DNA of 64,000 nt from Fistularia commersonii (GCA_037954325.1 JBBMNZ010000006.1:2177001-2241000), one strand, 5' to 3'; shown: positions 32,120 through 42,485, counted from the first letter of the stretch. Notes: a model not told the origin generated them from the letters alone. Numbers and translations are program-made.

Positions 32120-33745
32120 AAGATGAATGAATGAATAAAGTAAAACTCATTTATTTATTTTTGGATGTTCATTCCCCCTCTCATTCACATCATATTGAGG
32201 CCTACAACCATTCACTCATTCATTTATACGTCATTGAGAAACACACATCATTCACTCAGTCATTCACGTGTCACATGCAGACGTACAACCAGTCACAAGT
32301 ATGTCGCATTTAAATGTCATTGTTATACAAAATTCACTCATTCATTCATACATCGTACAGTAAAACAACCATTCACCCGACATTCATTCATTCATAAATA
32401 GAGATAATTATTCATTCACCTGTAGAATAGAGAGATACAACCATTCATGCATCATATACAGGCATATAAAATTCACTCACTCATTCATACATTATATAGT
32501 AACACAACCATTAACCCCCTCAAGTTAGACACACAAAATTCACTCTCAATTACAAATACAAGATTCATTCATTCATTCATTCATTCATTCATTTATTCGT
32601 AAATCATGTCGGCATACAAATTCAAATTGATACGAAGACATTCATTCATTCATATGTCACACAGAAATATTCAACCATTCATGCATGTGCCGTAAACAAA
32701 TGTTGTAAAAAATTCATTCATTCATTCATCCATCCATCATATACAGATGTACAACCATTCACTCATTCATAAGTGTGTCACATTCATATGTCATAGATAT
32801 ACAAAATTCACTCATTCATACATACATCAAACAGTAATACAAAGTTCACCCTCTCAAGTTAGAGACACACAAAATTCACTCTCAACTACAAATACAACAT
32901 TCATTCATTCATTCATTCATTCATTCATTCATTCATATGTCACAGAGAGACATTCAACCAATTCATACATTCATTCATTCATATGTCATATAGAGATACG
33001 CAACCATTCATGCATGTGCCGTAAACAAATGTTGTAAACAATTCATTCATTCATTCATTCATTCATGCATCATATAGAGACAAACATAATTCACTCAGTC
33101 ATTCATGTGTCACATACATATGTAGGACCATTCACTTATTCATATGTATGTCACATTCATATGTCATAGATATACAAAATTCACTCATTCATACAGTAAA
33201 ACAACCATTCACCCTCTCAAGTTAGAGACACACCAAATTCACTCTCAATTACAAATACAACATTCATTCATTCATTCATAAATCATGTCAGCATACAACC
33301 AGTCACTCATTCATTCATTCATATGTCACATAGAGACATTCATTCATTCATTCTTACATCTTATTAAAACAAACATTCAACCATTCACTCATTCATATGT
33401 CACATAGATATATTCAACCATTCATGCATGCGCCGTAAACAAACGTACAACCAATTCATTCATTCATTCACTTATACATGCATCCTATAGAGACATTCTT
33501 CATTCACTCAGTCATTCATGTGTCGCATACATATGTACGAACATTCACTCATTCAAAAGTTTGTCACATTCATTTGTCATAGATATACAAAATTCACTCA
33601 TTCATACAGTAATATAGAGACACACCAAATTCACATAATCACAAATACAACATTCATTCATTCATACATCATGTGGACATAAAATACAACCATTCACTCA
33701 TTCATATAGAAACAAATCAAATTCACTGTCACATTCACACAAAGA
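32120..33745 (-). repeat. CATTCATTC-type array derived from a SINE-like interior (minus orientation)
   Basis: Units read ACAACCATTCACTCATTCAT, (ATTC)n, ATATGTCACATAGAGACA or TACATCATATAGTAAAAC. Read on the minus strand these are TGTCTCTATGTGACATATGA, ATGAATGAGTGAATGGTTGT, the words that occur once in the SINE-like element. There are about 25-30 diverged units. Larger-scale repetition (for example AGTTAGAGACACACAAAATT near 32,523, 32,860 and 33,220) suggests a ~340-360-bp higher-order unit. Confidence 0.8.
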
Positions 33746-34407
33746 CATCCGTCTTCGTTAAAAAAAAAGGCAAATAAAACCGCAAAGTGCGCAGGTCCCG
33801 AATGGAGCTCCTGTTCGCTTCTATTTCGCATGCAAACCGAACGTTCCCGCAAACCTAGCGTCTAATTGCGGGCTAACAAGGCGGTAACGCGAGCGTCTGC
33901 CCGCGGGGGCTTCGCTTCACTTGATCTCGTAAAAACTCCGCTCTGGTTTCCAATCACGGGACGATTTGGACCCGCGTTCCCAATCAAGGGTCACGGGTGA
34001 GTTGTGTTTTTTTGATTATCTGGAGTTATGCACTTCCTCAATCTGCACCGGCCCCTCCGAAAACGCCCCGGGTCAGTTAGCCTCATGCTAATACCCCGCT
34101 GGGATTACGACGGAAGCGAAACTGCTCTTTGTTGTTTTTTTTTTTCTTTCTTTTTTTTTTTTTTCCGAAGACGTCGCACAATCTCGCCGGAAGAGCGAGC
34201 GGAGGCGGCGCAGGCATCGTGATGGCGTTTTCGATCCTCGTCCAATCAGAGGGCGGAGAGGGTCATGAGTGCAAGGCTATTCCTTGAAAAGAAGAGCGAA
34301 GGGATTGAACAGGAAGGGGCAGGAGTTGTATGCTAAACGCTTGATCCCGGATGATCCCCTCGTCGGCCGATAAAACGCAAACAAAGCGAATTGCGGGGGT
34401 CAGATAT
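33746..34407. other. Single-copy stretch, no gene seen
   Basis: CpG-moderate sequence with a poly-T tract interrupted by C at about 34,135-34,164. No recognisable domain. Confidence 0.4.

Positions 34408-34439
<32 letters not shown>
34408..34439. repeat. (AC)n microsatellite, ~16 units
   Basis: Uninterrupted AC tract. Confidence 0.95.
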
Positions 34440-34445
<6 letters not shown>

Positions 34446-34559
34446 GAAGCCGTCTGTTAAACCCCTTAAACGTCCCGCTGAGGGAAAGAAAGAGGCAAGG
34501 AGTTTCTCCAACGGCATATCACATGTACCCCATCTACGTCCTTTAAGGCTAACTTCAAG

Positions 34560-35062
34560 ATGATGCCTCCAGATGTTTTGTTTCCATCTTTTGGTCGCAC
34601 ACACTCGCCATATTACGCTCCAATTGGTGTGTTTTTGGTAGAAAGAGTGACGTCTACCCTTACAGGTACAGTAGCTGAACAGCTTATGTCCATAAACGGG
34701 AGAAATGAATCAGATTTGCGTCTGTTCATTAGCAGAAAAAGCGACAGAATTTATCAACAAATGAACAAATGCAATATATATTCATTTTTACAAGGTCCAT
34801 AAATCCAGAAACTACTTTCCAACATCAGCAAATCTACCGTTTCTACTAACCGTGTTGGTTCAGTTACTCCAAAATGAAATACCATTTTCATTTTCAGGCT
34901 ACTTACATATCATTTGTGCTGATTCAATAAATCAAAATAAAGTAACCGCCGTTCCACTTGGGTTGTTTCATACGCTTGGAATAAAACATAGCTTCTGCTA
35001 TGTTTTTACAAATATGTCTTTGTCCTTTAACTTATCTTTTACTCTCTCAAAGTGACACAACA
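34560..35062. other. AT-moderate stretch, no gene recognised
   Basis: An 80-codon plus frame (34,560-34,802) shows no known domain. The words TACGCTCCAATTGG and CTTACAGGTACA recur as TATGCTCCAATTGG and CTATAGGTACA near 36,046-36,085, so part of this is repeated. Confidence 0.4.
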
Positions 35063-35064
35063 TT

Positions 35065-35110
35065 TAACTCTCGTGTTTTCGCACTATAAGGCGCACTGTG
35101 TGACTTAAAT
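35065..35110 (+). mobile_element. Terminus of an 'ACTATAAGGCGCAC' TIR element
   Basis: TTTTCGCACTATAAGGCGCA is matched in inverted orientation near 36,500-36,535 (GCGCCTTATAGCGCGGAAAA). The two could be the ends of one composite element of about 1.46 kb, or two fragments of the family. Confidence 0.5.
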
Positions 35111-35512
35111 ATGAATTCTTATTACTGACCTGGAACCGATTTTATGAGTTACACTGCGCTCGAAAATCGGTCAAAATTAGCGCGACTTCGCTAATCGACC
35201 TAGCCGCTCCGCTTGATTGGTTGTCGGACTGTTGTTGTCGGTTGAATATGGGTTGCAACAGCAGAAAACATCAGAGAACTAGTTATGTTGTTCTGGAATA
35301 CAACGTCGTCCCAGGTGTCCACTAGCGCTAGCGACGATAAACCAATCAGTGAGCGGTATGCTAACGTACTTTTTGCAATAGCGGTACGTACTGTGCATCA
35401 ACATATTACTGAGGACCCCCAAAAAAATGGCACCTGTTAGGTGTAACAAGTCTTAATGTTTAACATCTAAATAAAACGTGAACCGTCTGGAATTTCTTTA
35501 TCTTTTGACCAT

Positions 35513-35717
35513 TTACCGTAATTTCCGGATTATTTAGCGCACCTCAATATTAGCCGCACCGGCTAGCCGATCGCTATCTCGGGCTTCCTCCTGCGCGCCA
35601 AAACCGTCAAAGTCGTCTTCTTCTGCGTCGGAGTTGAACGGACTCAGAATTTCCCGCTCATTTCATCGGTCCGATGTGACGAGGATAAACGTTTTAGCGG
35701 CGTGAAGCTTCTTAGCG

Positions 35718-35748
<31 letters not shown>

Positions 35749-35780
35749 CATATATTAGCCGCAGCGTTGCATACATGAAA
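35513..35780 (+). mobile_element. Fragment of the 'GCGCACCT / TTAGCCGCACC' TIR family, with poly-C
   Basis: It begins CGTAATTTCCGGATTATTTA, GCGCACCTCAATATTAGCCG, CACC, the same family as 4,115-4,252. ATATTAGCCGCAGCG follows at 35,751. A run of about 19 C then 10 A lies at 35,718-35,746. Confidence 0.55.
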
Positions 35781-36396
35781 ATCAATTAAATCAATCAATG
35801 AAATTTCCAAAAAAAAAAAAAAAAGACCGCAAATGCGCTAACCCGCTAGTGGCATCACACACTACCGCTCAGTCTACGTTCCCGGGATGTCGGGCTACCT
35901 GGTGGCCCCTGGAGGCTCTAAAAACAAAAATGGGGGCGGAGCTTTCATTCGCCAAGCTTCCTCTGATTGGATGTTTGTTCAGGAGTGGGCTTAAAACCTT
36001 TCTTTCTGAGTATGCTTATTGTTAGCGCTAGGCTAAACCCTTGTTATGCTCCAATTGGCTTACTCTATGTGCCCTCTATAGGTACATGATGGTAGCCTCC
36101 GGCGGAACCTGTTAAATTTGAAAAGAAAAAAAAATACATATAAAATATATATAGGCTGCATGTGTCTATAAGTGTCCAACATTTCCAAAGAAAGATTTTA
36201 TTTAACTTTTAATTAAATACGTTCCATAAATGCTATTTTCTGAACAGGCACAAAAAATAGTAGCCTAGCAGGAAAAGTCATTGATCACTATTGCTATCTT
36301 CATCTTGCGCGCTAAAAGCGCTAAAGTCGTCTTCCCTAGAATTCCTCCGTCGCACGCTTCCCTGGTTGTCACTCTCGACATGCAAACCACACGCGT

Positions 36397-36460
36397 GTTC
36401 ATTCATTTAGATCTGGGATGTGTTTTTTAAGTGTTCCCTTTATTTTTTTGAGCAGTGTAT
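36397..36460 (+). mobile_element. Right end of a fish Tc1/mariner-type element
   Basis: The block ATTCATTTAGATCTGGGATG, TGTTTTTT, AAGTGTTCCCTTTATTTTTT, TGAGCAGTGTA is the 3' terminus of a fish Tc1-like family whose ends read TACACTGCTCAAAAAAATAA on the other strand. It is followed by TA, the Tc1/mariner target. Only the last ~60 bp are present; no transposase is seen. Confidence 0.75.
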
Positions 36461-36479
36461 ATACATCTTTTATTTATAT

Positions 36480-36545
36480 AGGCCATTCATTGAAGGTGCG
36501 CCTTATAATCCAGCGCGCCTTATAGCGCGGAAAATACGATACCCG
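36480..36545 (-). mobile_element. Inverted terminus of the 'ACTATAAGGCGCAC' TIR element
   Basis: On the minus strand it reads CGTATTTTCCGCGCTATAAG, GCGCGCTGGATTATAAGGCG, CACCTTCA. It is in opposite orientation to 35,065-35,110. Confidence 0.6.
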
Positions 36546-36694
36546 TCATACACGGACATGCAATCATTCACTCTATCATTTAAACCCCATATAAATCAGT
36601 GTTTCCCCAACAGGTGAGGCTTTTTTTTTTCCCGACACAAATATCGTCCGTCGATCCATGCGTACCTTGAACATGACGAAGATGAGCAGATGAC

Positions 36695-36728
36695 GAAGTG
36701 TTCCCTTTATTTTTTTGAGCAGTGTATT
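36695..36728 (+). mobile_element. Second Tc1/mariner-type right end
   Basis: AAGTGTTCCCTTTATTTTTT, TGAGCAGTGTA repeats the terminus at 36,430-36,459 in the same orientation, 266 bp downstream. It is truncated just inside the terminal repeat. Confidence 0.7.
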
Positions 36729-36729
36729 T

Positions 36730-37640
36730 TGGTGGCATAGCGCTCGTTAGCGTGATGTGAAAAAAGTAGCGGCTAATAGGGTATTATCGTATCATTTCAG
36801 CTATTAGCATGCAACTATTAGCACTACAGGTATTAGAAATAAGAGATAATGTTCCCTTCCAACCTGTCGCTAACGTTATTTCAACCCCGATCAAGGCTGC
36901 CGCGAATGGTTGGGGTAATAATTTGGGTTCCTGTCGATGATCTCAAACAGCGGTGGTCCAGACCTGCTCTACGTGGGATTTCCCCTGAAATAGAAACCGG
37001 GAGTTCGTAAATCTAGCGTCCATTCCCCGTCCCGCCATCCCATCTGCCGCCTCGCCCCCCTCGCCGTCTTACCGATTCAAACCAGCGGATATCGACAATC
37101 GCCGCTCGCAGGGGGCGGATTCCGTCAATCCCCCCCCCCCCAGCCTTGCGCGCTGTGATCAGGACGAGCTCTGAAGGGCAGCGGCGGCGGCGGCCATGAG
37201 TCGACGGCGCCGGATTATTCCCGTTAAATTAACTGTGAGGTGAAGGGGAGGGGTGAGAAGAAGAGTGATATCATTGTGTTGCCTGACGGGGTGACGGGGA
37301 TTCGGGGTAGCCTGCGGCTCTGGACCGTCCGCGGCGATTAATCCGCTGGGACGAGATGGCGGCCCGGGTTTTTCATCCCGGCGTCCTCGCCGAAGTTACG
37401 AGATTAAAACTTTCCGCGTCGGTGGCCCGAGGGAACATGATCAGTGGGGGGAAAAAAAAAACAAACAAACAAAAGATGCCTCCAATTAGCATGAAAAGAA
37501 GCGATTGTCCGGGTTGGAGCGGCGACAGAGCGTGGACCAATGGCGGCGCTGGACAGAGACCGCGGGAAAGTGTTCCATAAGAACGCGCCGGCGTCCGACT
37601 TTGCCGCTTATCCAAACATACAATGGCAACAACGTGTAGT
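36730..37640. other. GC-rich single-copy stretch, no gene seen
   Basis: CpG-dense with poly-C at 37,130-37,141 and (GGC)5 near 37,180-37,195. A 179-codon minus frame (37,373-37,912) reaches into the AGTACT cluster. It has no known domain and is likely a composition artefact. Confidence 0.4.
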
Positions 37641-37651
37641 ACCCACTTCGG

Positions 37652-37666
37652 GCCAGTAGGTGGCGC
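37652..37666 (+). promoter_or_regulatory. CTCF-like motif
   Basis: CCAGTAGGTGGCGCC fits CCASYAGRKGGCR at every core position and is preceded by GGG. It is not in an array. Confidence 0.45.
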
Positions 37667-37779
37667 CGTAATTTTGCGACAGACTATAACTCGAACAGAC
37701 ACTTCCTGTCTCGGCGCCGTTGCACAACAACGCGTGAAAACATCAACAATGGCGACCGAGGAAGTGTTTGCAAGGAAGT

Positions 37780-37905
37780 GGAGTGAGTACTTGGAAGTAC
37801 CCCGAGGTACAGTGGAACTTGTACAACTCCCCGGAGTACTGGAGTACTGGAGTACTCCCTGGAGTACTTGAATACTCCCCAGAGTACTCCCTGGAGTACT
37901 CAAGT
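37780..37905. repeat. AGTACT palindrome cluster
   Basis: About ten GGAGTACT/AGTACTCC-type words lie within 125 bp, some in tandem (CTGGAGTACTGGAGTACTGG). Because AGTACT is its own complement, the block is a set of nested inverted repeats. A smaller related block is at 43,840-43,905. Confidence 0.85.
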
Positions 37906-38084
37906 ATGGCAACTAACTGCAACCTTAGCGTGCGTTCGTTTTCCCCATCTCCATGGAGACTCTTTCCCGTTTTGTGACCTAGCATAGGAACCATGTACCT
38001 TCATCTCAAAGCACAAGTTAGCCCCTACTCCCAAGCAGGGTCTTTTTAAGGTTCCCTAGGAACCATGTGACTAAGACGCTTGAT

Positions 38085-38715
38085 GATTGGTGGAACTCGT
38101 AAGCTATGTCCGTCCCCAGATACTTCTTGTGGTTTGTGGAGTAGCACTTCCGCAAGAAGGTCCCCTGTTGGATTCCCACAGGGAGGCCATTCTGTTTGGA
38201 GTGTACATGTCCTCCCCGTGTCTGCATGTGGTCCTCCAAGGCTACTACAGTCCAAAAACAAGCAGGAGGTTCTTTGGAGACCCCAAATTGGGAGTTGCAT
38301 GTCCCTAAATGACACGTGAATGAGAGGGTGAGTACTTGTATGCTCTGTGATCCTCTGACAAGTGGTGACCCCACGACCCCGAGTGCAGGATAAGCAGTAT
38401 AAAAAACTGCGGATCACCACTTTTGAAGACTACCATGGTTGCAGCTCAGCTAGTTTCTCCGCAACAAAATGGACAGTCGGTTGTCGGCCATGTTTGTTTA
38501 TGAGCGAGAATAAAGATAAACAATAGCATACTTCTTGTGGGGCTAGAAAAAATGCTGGTCACGGGTGCGATGTGTTCTGCGACAAAATGGACAGGAGCGG
38601 CGAGGAATGGAGCGACGAAGCTCTCGGAGGGGTTTCCACAGCTAGCAGGGGAACATCTACATTTTAGCCAGAAGTAAGCTAACGGCTAACAAGGTTCTTC
38701 AGTGCAGGGAGATGA
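38085..38715. repeat. Dispersed repeat, paralogous to 56,575-57,060, split by a SINE-like insertion
   Basis: The two loci share GATTGGTGGAACTC, CCCAGATACTT.TTG.GGT, GACAAAATGGACAGGAGC, GAGGGGTTTCCA, GGAACATC and GGTTCTTCAG.GCAGGGAGA. Here the shared sequence is interrupted by the SINE-like element at 38,141-38,402, which the 56.6-kb copy lacks. A central part (GGCCATGTTTGTTTATGAGC) is also the core of the array at 62.8-63.8 kb. Confidence 0.75.
38141..38402 (+). mobile_element. SINE-like element
   Basis: The head TAGCACTTCCGCAAGAAGGT, CCCCTGTTGGATTCCCAC is followed by GTCCTCCCCGTGTCTGCATG, ACAGTCCAAAAACAAGCAGG, GTGAATGAGAGGGTGAGTAC and GAGTGCAGGATAAGCAGTAT. The paralogous empty locus near 56,640 supports an insertion. 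Confidence 0.7.
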
Positions 38716-39238
38716 TAAAAACACCTCTCTGTTTGTTTTTTAGTGTTCCTCCCCGGCTGTGGGAACGCAAAACCAAAAAGGCTCCCCTAGAAGGAGGCTA
38801 CTTCCTGGAACGGAACTGGAGCTGGATGGTTTTCTGTCCGAAAGCGGCTAAAGACGATCGATTAAGTGAGGAAAAAAACAACAAAAACAAAAGCAAGGGG
38901 GGGTGGGGGAGCTCTTTCTTTACCTTCACCCGTGGAAAAGTTACAATCCAATAACAGCTAACGAGATATTTGAATCCCAAAGGGGGCGGCGGTGCGCCGA
39001 GGTGAAGAGCAGGAGGTGAATGAATGAATGAGTGAGTGAATGACTTCCTGGGCGAGAGAAGGCGGGCGGCGGTCGACCTCCCGCGGGTCGGCGCTATTTA
39101 TTCTCACCCCTCTTTTATTTTCACCCCCTCTTTCAATCTGTCGGCCGGTGTCCTCCCTTTCTCGCTCTCAATCAGATCCATTCTCCCGCTGAGGGCTAAT
39201 CCACCCAAAGGCAAGCTGAGAAACACTCTCATTAGCCC
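38716..39238. other. Single-copy stretch, no gene seen
   Basis: Short frames to 114 codons with no recognisable domain. A GAATGAATGAGTGAGTGAATG run lies near 39,017-39,042. Confidence 0.4.
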
Positions 39239-39239
39239 C

Positions 39240-39240
<1 letters not shown>

Positions 39241-39289
<49 letters not shown>
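39241..39289. repeat. (GT)n microsatellite, ~24 units
   Basis: Uninterrupted GT tract. Confidence 0.96.
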
Positions 39290-39405
39290 AATATGTCTCC
39301 AAGAGCAGCACAGGAGCCTCTGTTTCAGCTCGGGAACAAACCAAGTGGCACTTAAACTGCCATTTACGCTCATTTTCTGATGAGATCCCGCAAAATCCCG
39401 TGGAA

Positions 39406-39415
39406 TCTCGCGAGA
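39406..39415. promoter_or_regulatory. TCTCGCGAGA motif, unit 1
   Basis: A perfect palindromic BANP-type motif. In vertebrates this sequence is a CpG-island promoter element bound by BANP when unmethylated. Confidence 0.45.
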
Positions 39416-39890
39416 TTTCGCCCCCCCCCCCGTCCACATCTAACCGCCGTGATTCGCAACGTCTGATTTCAACATCTCTTCCGATAAGTCAGCATCGCAT
39501 CCCTGCGCCATGTTTGTTTTTGTTTTTTACGCTCACTTTCTGATGAGATCCCGCGAAATCCCGTGGAATCTCGCGGGATTTCAGCCCCCCCCACTCCTTT
39601 CCTGGTTTTACCGCCGTGATTCGCTACATCTGAATTCACCATCTCTTCCGATAAGTCGGCATCAAACCCCCCGCCATGTTTGTTTTTCTTTTTTACACTC
39701 ACTTTCTGATGATGTCCCGCGAAATCCCGTGGAATCTCGTGAGATTTCGCCCCCCCCCCCATCTTATCGCCAGGATTTGCAACATCTGATTTATCATCTC
39801 TTCCGATAAGTCAGCATTGCTTCCCCCCGCCATGTTAGTTTTTGTTTTGTACGCTCACTCTCCGATGAAATCCCGCCAAATCCCGCGGAA

Positions 39891-39900
39891 TCTCGCGAGA
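39891..39900. promoter_or_regulatory. TCTCGCGAGA motif, unit 4
   Basis: A perfect copy. Units 2 and 3 carry single-base variants (TCTCGCGGGA at 39,569 and TCTCGTGAGA at 39,735). Confidence 0.45.
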
Positions 39901-40050
39901 TTTCGCACCCCCCCCATCTTACTGCCGTGATTCGCATCATCTGATTTTACCATCTCTTCCAATAAGTCTGCATCACTTTCCCCCCCCACCATGTTTATTT
40001 TTCTTTTTTTACGCTCTCTCTCCGATGAGATCTCACGAAATCCCGTGGAA

Positions 40051-40060
40051 TCTCGCGAGA
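40051..40060. promoter_or_regulatory. TCTCGCGAGA motif, unit 5
   Basis: A perfect copy of the palindrome. Confidence 0.45.
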
Positions 40061-40160
40061 TTTCGCCCCCCCCCCCCATCTTATCACCAGGATTTGCAAC
40101 ATCTGATTTATCATCTCTTCCAACAAGTCAGCATCGCTTCCCCCCGCCATGTTTGTTTTT

Positions 40161-40811
40161 GTTTTTTTGGGGGGGCCTTGTTGTCATGGTAACAGAGTAA
40201 AAACACAGGAAGTGCCTTCAGAGCAGTTTGTACAAATTGTGTGTACAAATTGGCCACACACACACACACACACACACTTTCCAGTGATAACTTTAACAGC
40301 ACAACTACTCCGGTGTACCCCGGCTCTGAACACTTTTAATCATGTCGGCCATGTTGGTCGCCGTTGTAATAGGTGATAATACAGTAATAATAGGGTAATA
40401 ACACGGTAATAACACTTTTTCCCACTCAAACGCGAAGGGGATCTCCACGGCCCGCTCCCACTTTGCCGTGGCAACCCCAACCTGCAGATTGATGGCGGCG
40501 TGGGCCTTCCAGCCCCCCCCCCCCACCCCAACACACACACACACACACCCACCGACGTAAACAACACGGCGACAACGCTTTGGACAACTTTCCTCACTTA
40601 GGCAAAGTGCTTTCGGGCTGATTAGCGGAGCGTTTGCGGTCGCGGCCGCGCATTAATCACCCGCAAGAGGCGGCGGACGAAGGGTCGAGAGCGGCGGGGA
40701 GGGGAGGGAGGATAGTTTCAAGGAAAACAGTCTAATATGTCTATTGAGGGCTATGTTGCTGGTTCCCTTGGGAAAGGTTAACAGTCCTTTCCTGTTATAC
40801 AATAGACCAGC

Positions 40812-40812
<1 letters not shown>
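40161..40812. other. Single-copy stretch with short CA tracts, no gene seen
   Basis: CA tracts at about 40,256-40,277 and 40,530-40,548 and poly-C at 40,513-40,524. No ORF with a domain. Confidence 0.45.

Positions 40813-40849
<37 letters not shown>
40813..40849. repeat. (GT)n microsatellite, ~18 units
   Basis: Uninterrupted GT tract. Confidence 0.96.
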
Positions 40850-40853
<4 letters not shown>

Positions 40854-40963
40854 CGGAGAGGCCGTTCATTCCGCGCCGCATCGCGCCCCTATGCTAAGTG
40901 CTGCCTCTTGCCCAAACGTGATCTATTTATCTCAGAGCTATTTGTTATTTCAGCGGCGACTCC

Positions 40964-40965
<2 letters not shown>

Positions 40966-41023
<58 letters not shown>
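40966..41023. repeat. (GT)n microsatellite, ~28 units
   Basis: Uninterrupted. Poly-A of about 17 follows at 41,051-41,067. Confidence 0.96.
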
Positions 41024-41026
<3 letters not shown>

Positions 41027-41067
41027 GTGGCCTGTAGTCGACATCTGCAAGAAAAAAAAAAAAAAAA

Positions 41068-41319
41068 GTTTACGCCTCACATCCATGCAGCTGCAGTGCT
41101 TTCGAAAAACAAAACACTGAAACTTTGCTTATATATATATATATATAAATCTATTTGATTTTTTTAACTTTAAAAAACTCTGGATTCATAAATCTTTCAA
41201 AAAGTATTGTGAGAGGTCTGCAAAAGCAAAATATAAACACAAAAAATGAATAAAGTAATAAATAAATAATTTTTTATCGACAATGAAAGATTTATTAAAT
41301 TAATAAAAAATGATATATG

Positions 41320-41350
<31 letters not shown>

Positions 41351-41635
41351 GTATTTATATTCATTTTTTAGAACAGAAAAAAAGAGAAATTTTGAACAGA
41401 ACTTTAAGAAATGTTTGAATGTTTGCAGTCCCTTACACCAGATATTTGTTGCAATATATATTATCATTCAAATATTATATAAACATATATTTATATATTC
41501 TGAAAAAAAATATTGGGTTAACAAATAAATATGAAGTCACAAAAAAACATTATATATAAATTATGAAAAGATTATGAAATCTTTCATTAAGTCAAAAAAT
41601 ATTGATATATTGATATATGTATACCGCAAAGAACA
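41068..41635. other. AT-rich stretch with (AT)n and (GTAT)n tracts, no gene seen
   Basis: (AT)n at about 41,131-41,147 and ATATATGTATGTATGTAT at 41,310-41,355. No element was recognised. Confidence 0.55.
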
Positions 41636-41636
<1 letters not shown>

Positions 41637-41669
<33 letters not shown>

Positions 41670-41737
41670 TATATATATATGCACACACACAGACACACAC
41701 ACGTCTATATATATATATGCACACACACAGACACACA

Positions 41738-41770
<33 letters not shown>

Positions 41771-41782
41771 GCACACACGCAA

Positions 41783-41816
<34 letters not shown>

Positions 41817-41867
41817 GCACACACACACACACACATACACACACACACAATTTTATACATATATATT
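41637..41867. repeat. Compound (CA)n/(TA)n tract, ~230 bp
   Basis: Blocks of CACACACA, CGTC, TATATATATATGCACACACA, GACACACA repeat at about 45-50 bp, with later TACATATATATATATATG and CACACAC blocks. Almost every step alternates pyrimidine and purine. Confidence 0.93.
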
Positions 41868-42312
41868 TTTTTCATTTTTGAAGTCTTGAAAAACTGCACA
41901 TTTTGACCTTTTTTGCAAATCACTTCCATCTAATATGTTAAAAATATATATATATATATGTGTATTTTTACAAAAAAAACCCACAATAAATCTTTAAAAT
42001 AAAAAAATAATCTTAATCTTGAAGTATAATTAAAAAAAAAATAATTCATTGATTATTTTATTTTTTGTTTTTATTTTTCTTTCGCAGTCCGGGCCAACCC
42101 TCCTCCGATTGGTCGATCACTTGCCGGTGATCAAATCATTTTCACCGGAAAACAGCTGATCTCAACACTGATCAATCGATCGATCAGTCGATCAATTCGA
42201 CGTCGTTCCGGCTTGTTGTTGCGACCGTCCACCTGCCAAAAGTGATTGGCGGCTCACAAAACGGCCGACCGATCCGATTACACTTCAGTCGACGCCGGTC
42301 ACTTTGAAGACG

Positions 42313-42313
<1 letters not shown>
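41868..42313. other. AT-rich then mixed stretch, no gene seen
   Basis: An (AT)n tract lies at 41,944-41,959. At 42,168-42,195 CGATCGATCGATCAGTCGAT is a short CGAT-rich palindromic run. Confidence 0.5.

Positions 42314-42314
<1 letters not shown>

Positions 42315-42355
<41 letters not shown>
42315..42355. repeat. (CA)n microsatellite, ~20 units
   Basis: Uninterrupted CA tract. Confidence 0.96.
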
Positions 42356-42357
<2 letters not shown>

Positions 42358-42448
42358 CCAAACGCCTTCAAGGGTAGTCACTATCAGGAGTTAAAAACAC
42401 TGCCAGAGGTAATCTCCCTTTTTTGTTTGAGGCTCCCATTAGAAAGAC

Positions 42449-42485
42449 GACACACACACGCACACACACACACACACACACACAC
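42449..42485. repeat. (CA)n microsatellite, one interruption
   Basis: About 18 units with a CGC interruption near 42,458. Confidence 0.95.

Larger units (their letters stand above)
39361..40160. repeat. Tandem array, 5 x ~160 bp, carrying TCTCGCGAGA motifs
   Basis: CTGATGAGATCCCGC or variants recur at 39,377, 39,540, 39,706, 39,862 and 40,022. The unit reads TTTACGCTCACTTTCTGATG, AGATCCCGCGAAATCCCGTG, GAATCTCGCGAGATTTCGCC, poly-C, ATCTTACCGCCGTGATTCGC, AACATCTGATTT, CATCTCTTCCGATAAGTCAG, CATCGC, CCGCCATGTTTGTTTTTGTT. Frames crossing it are not conserved between units. Confidence 0.93.

Noticed and set aside
30830..33745. CRISPR-like regular spacing of repeats
   Set aside because: Units are contiguous and diverged with no unique spacers. 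The sequence is vertebrate, and there are no cas genes.
35718..35746. C19-A10 run, and the G17 run near 60,149, as functional quadruplex sites
   Set aside because: Long single-base runs are common in this genome and unreliable in assemblies. Nothing around them suggests a role.
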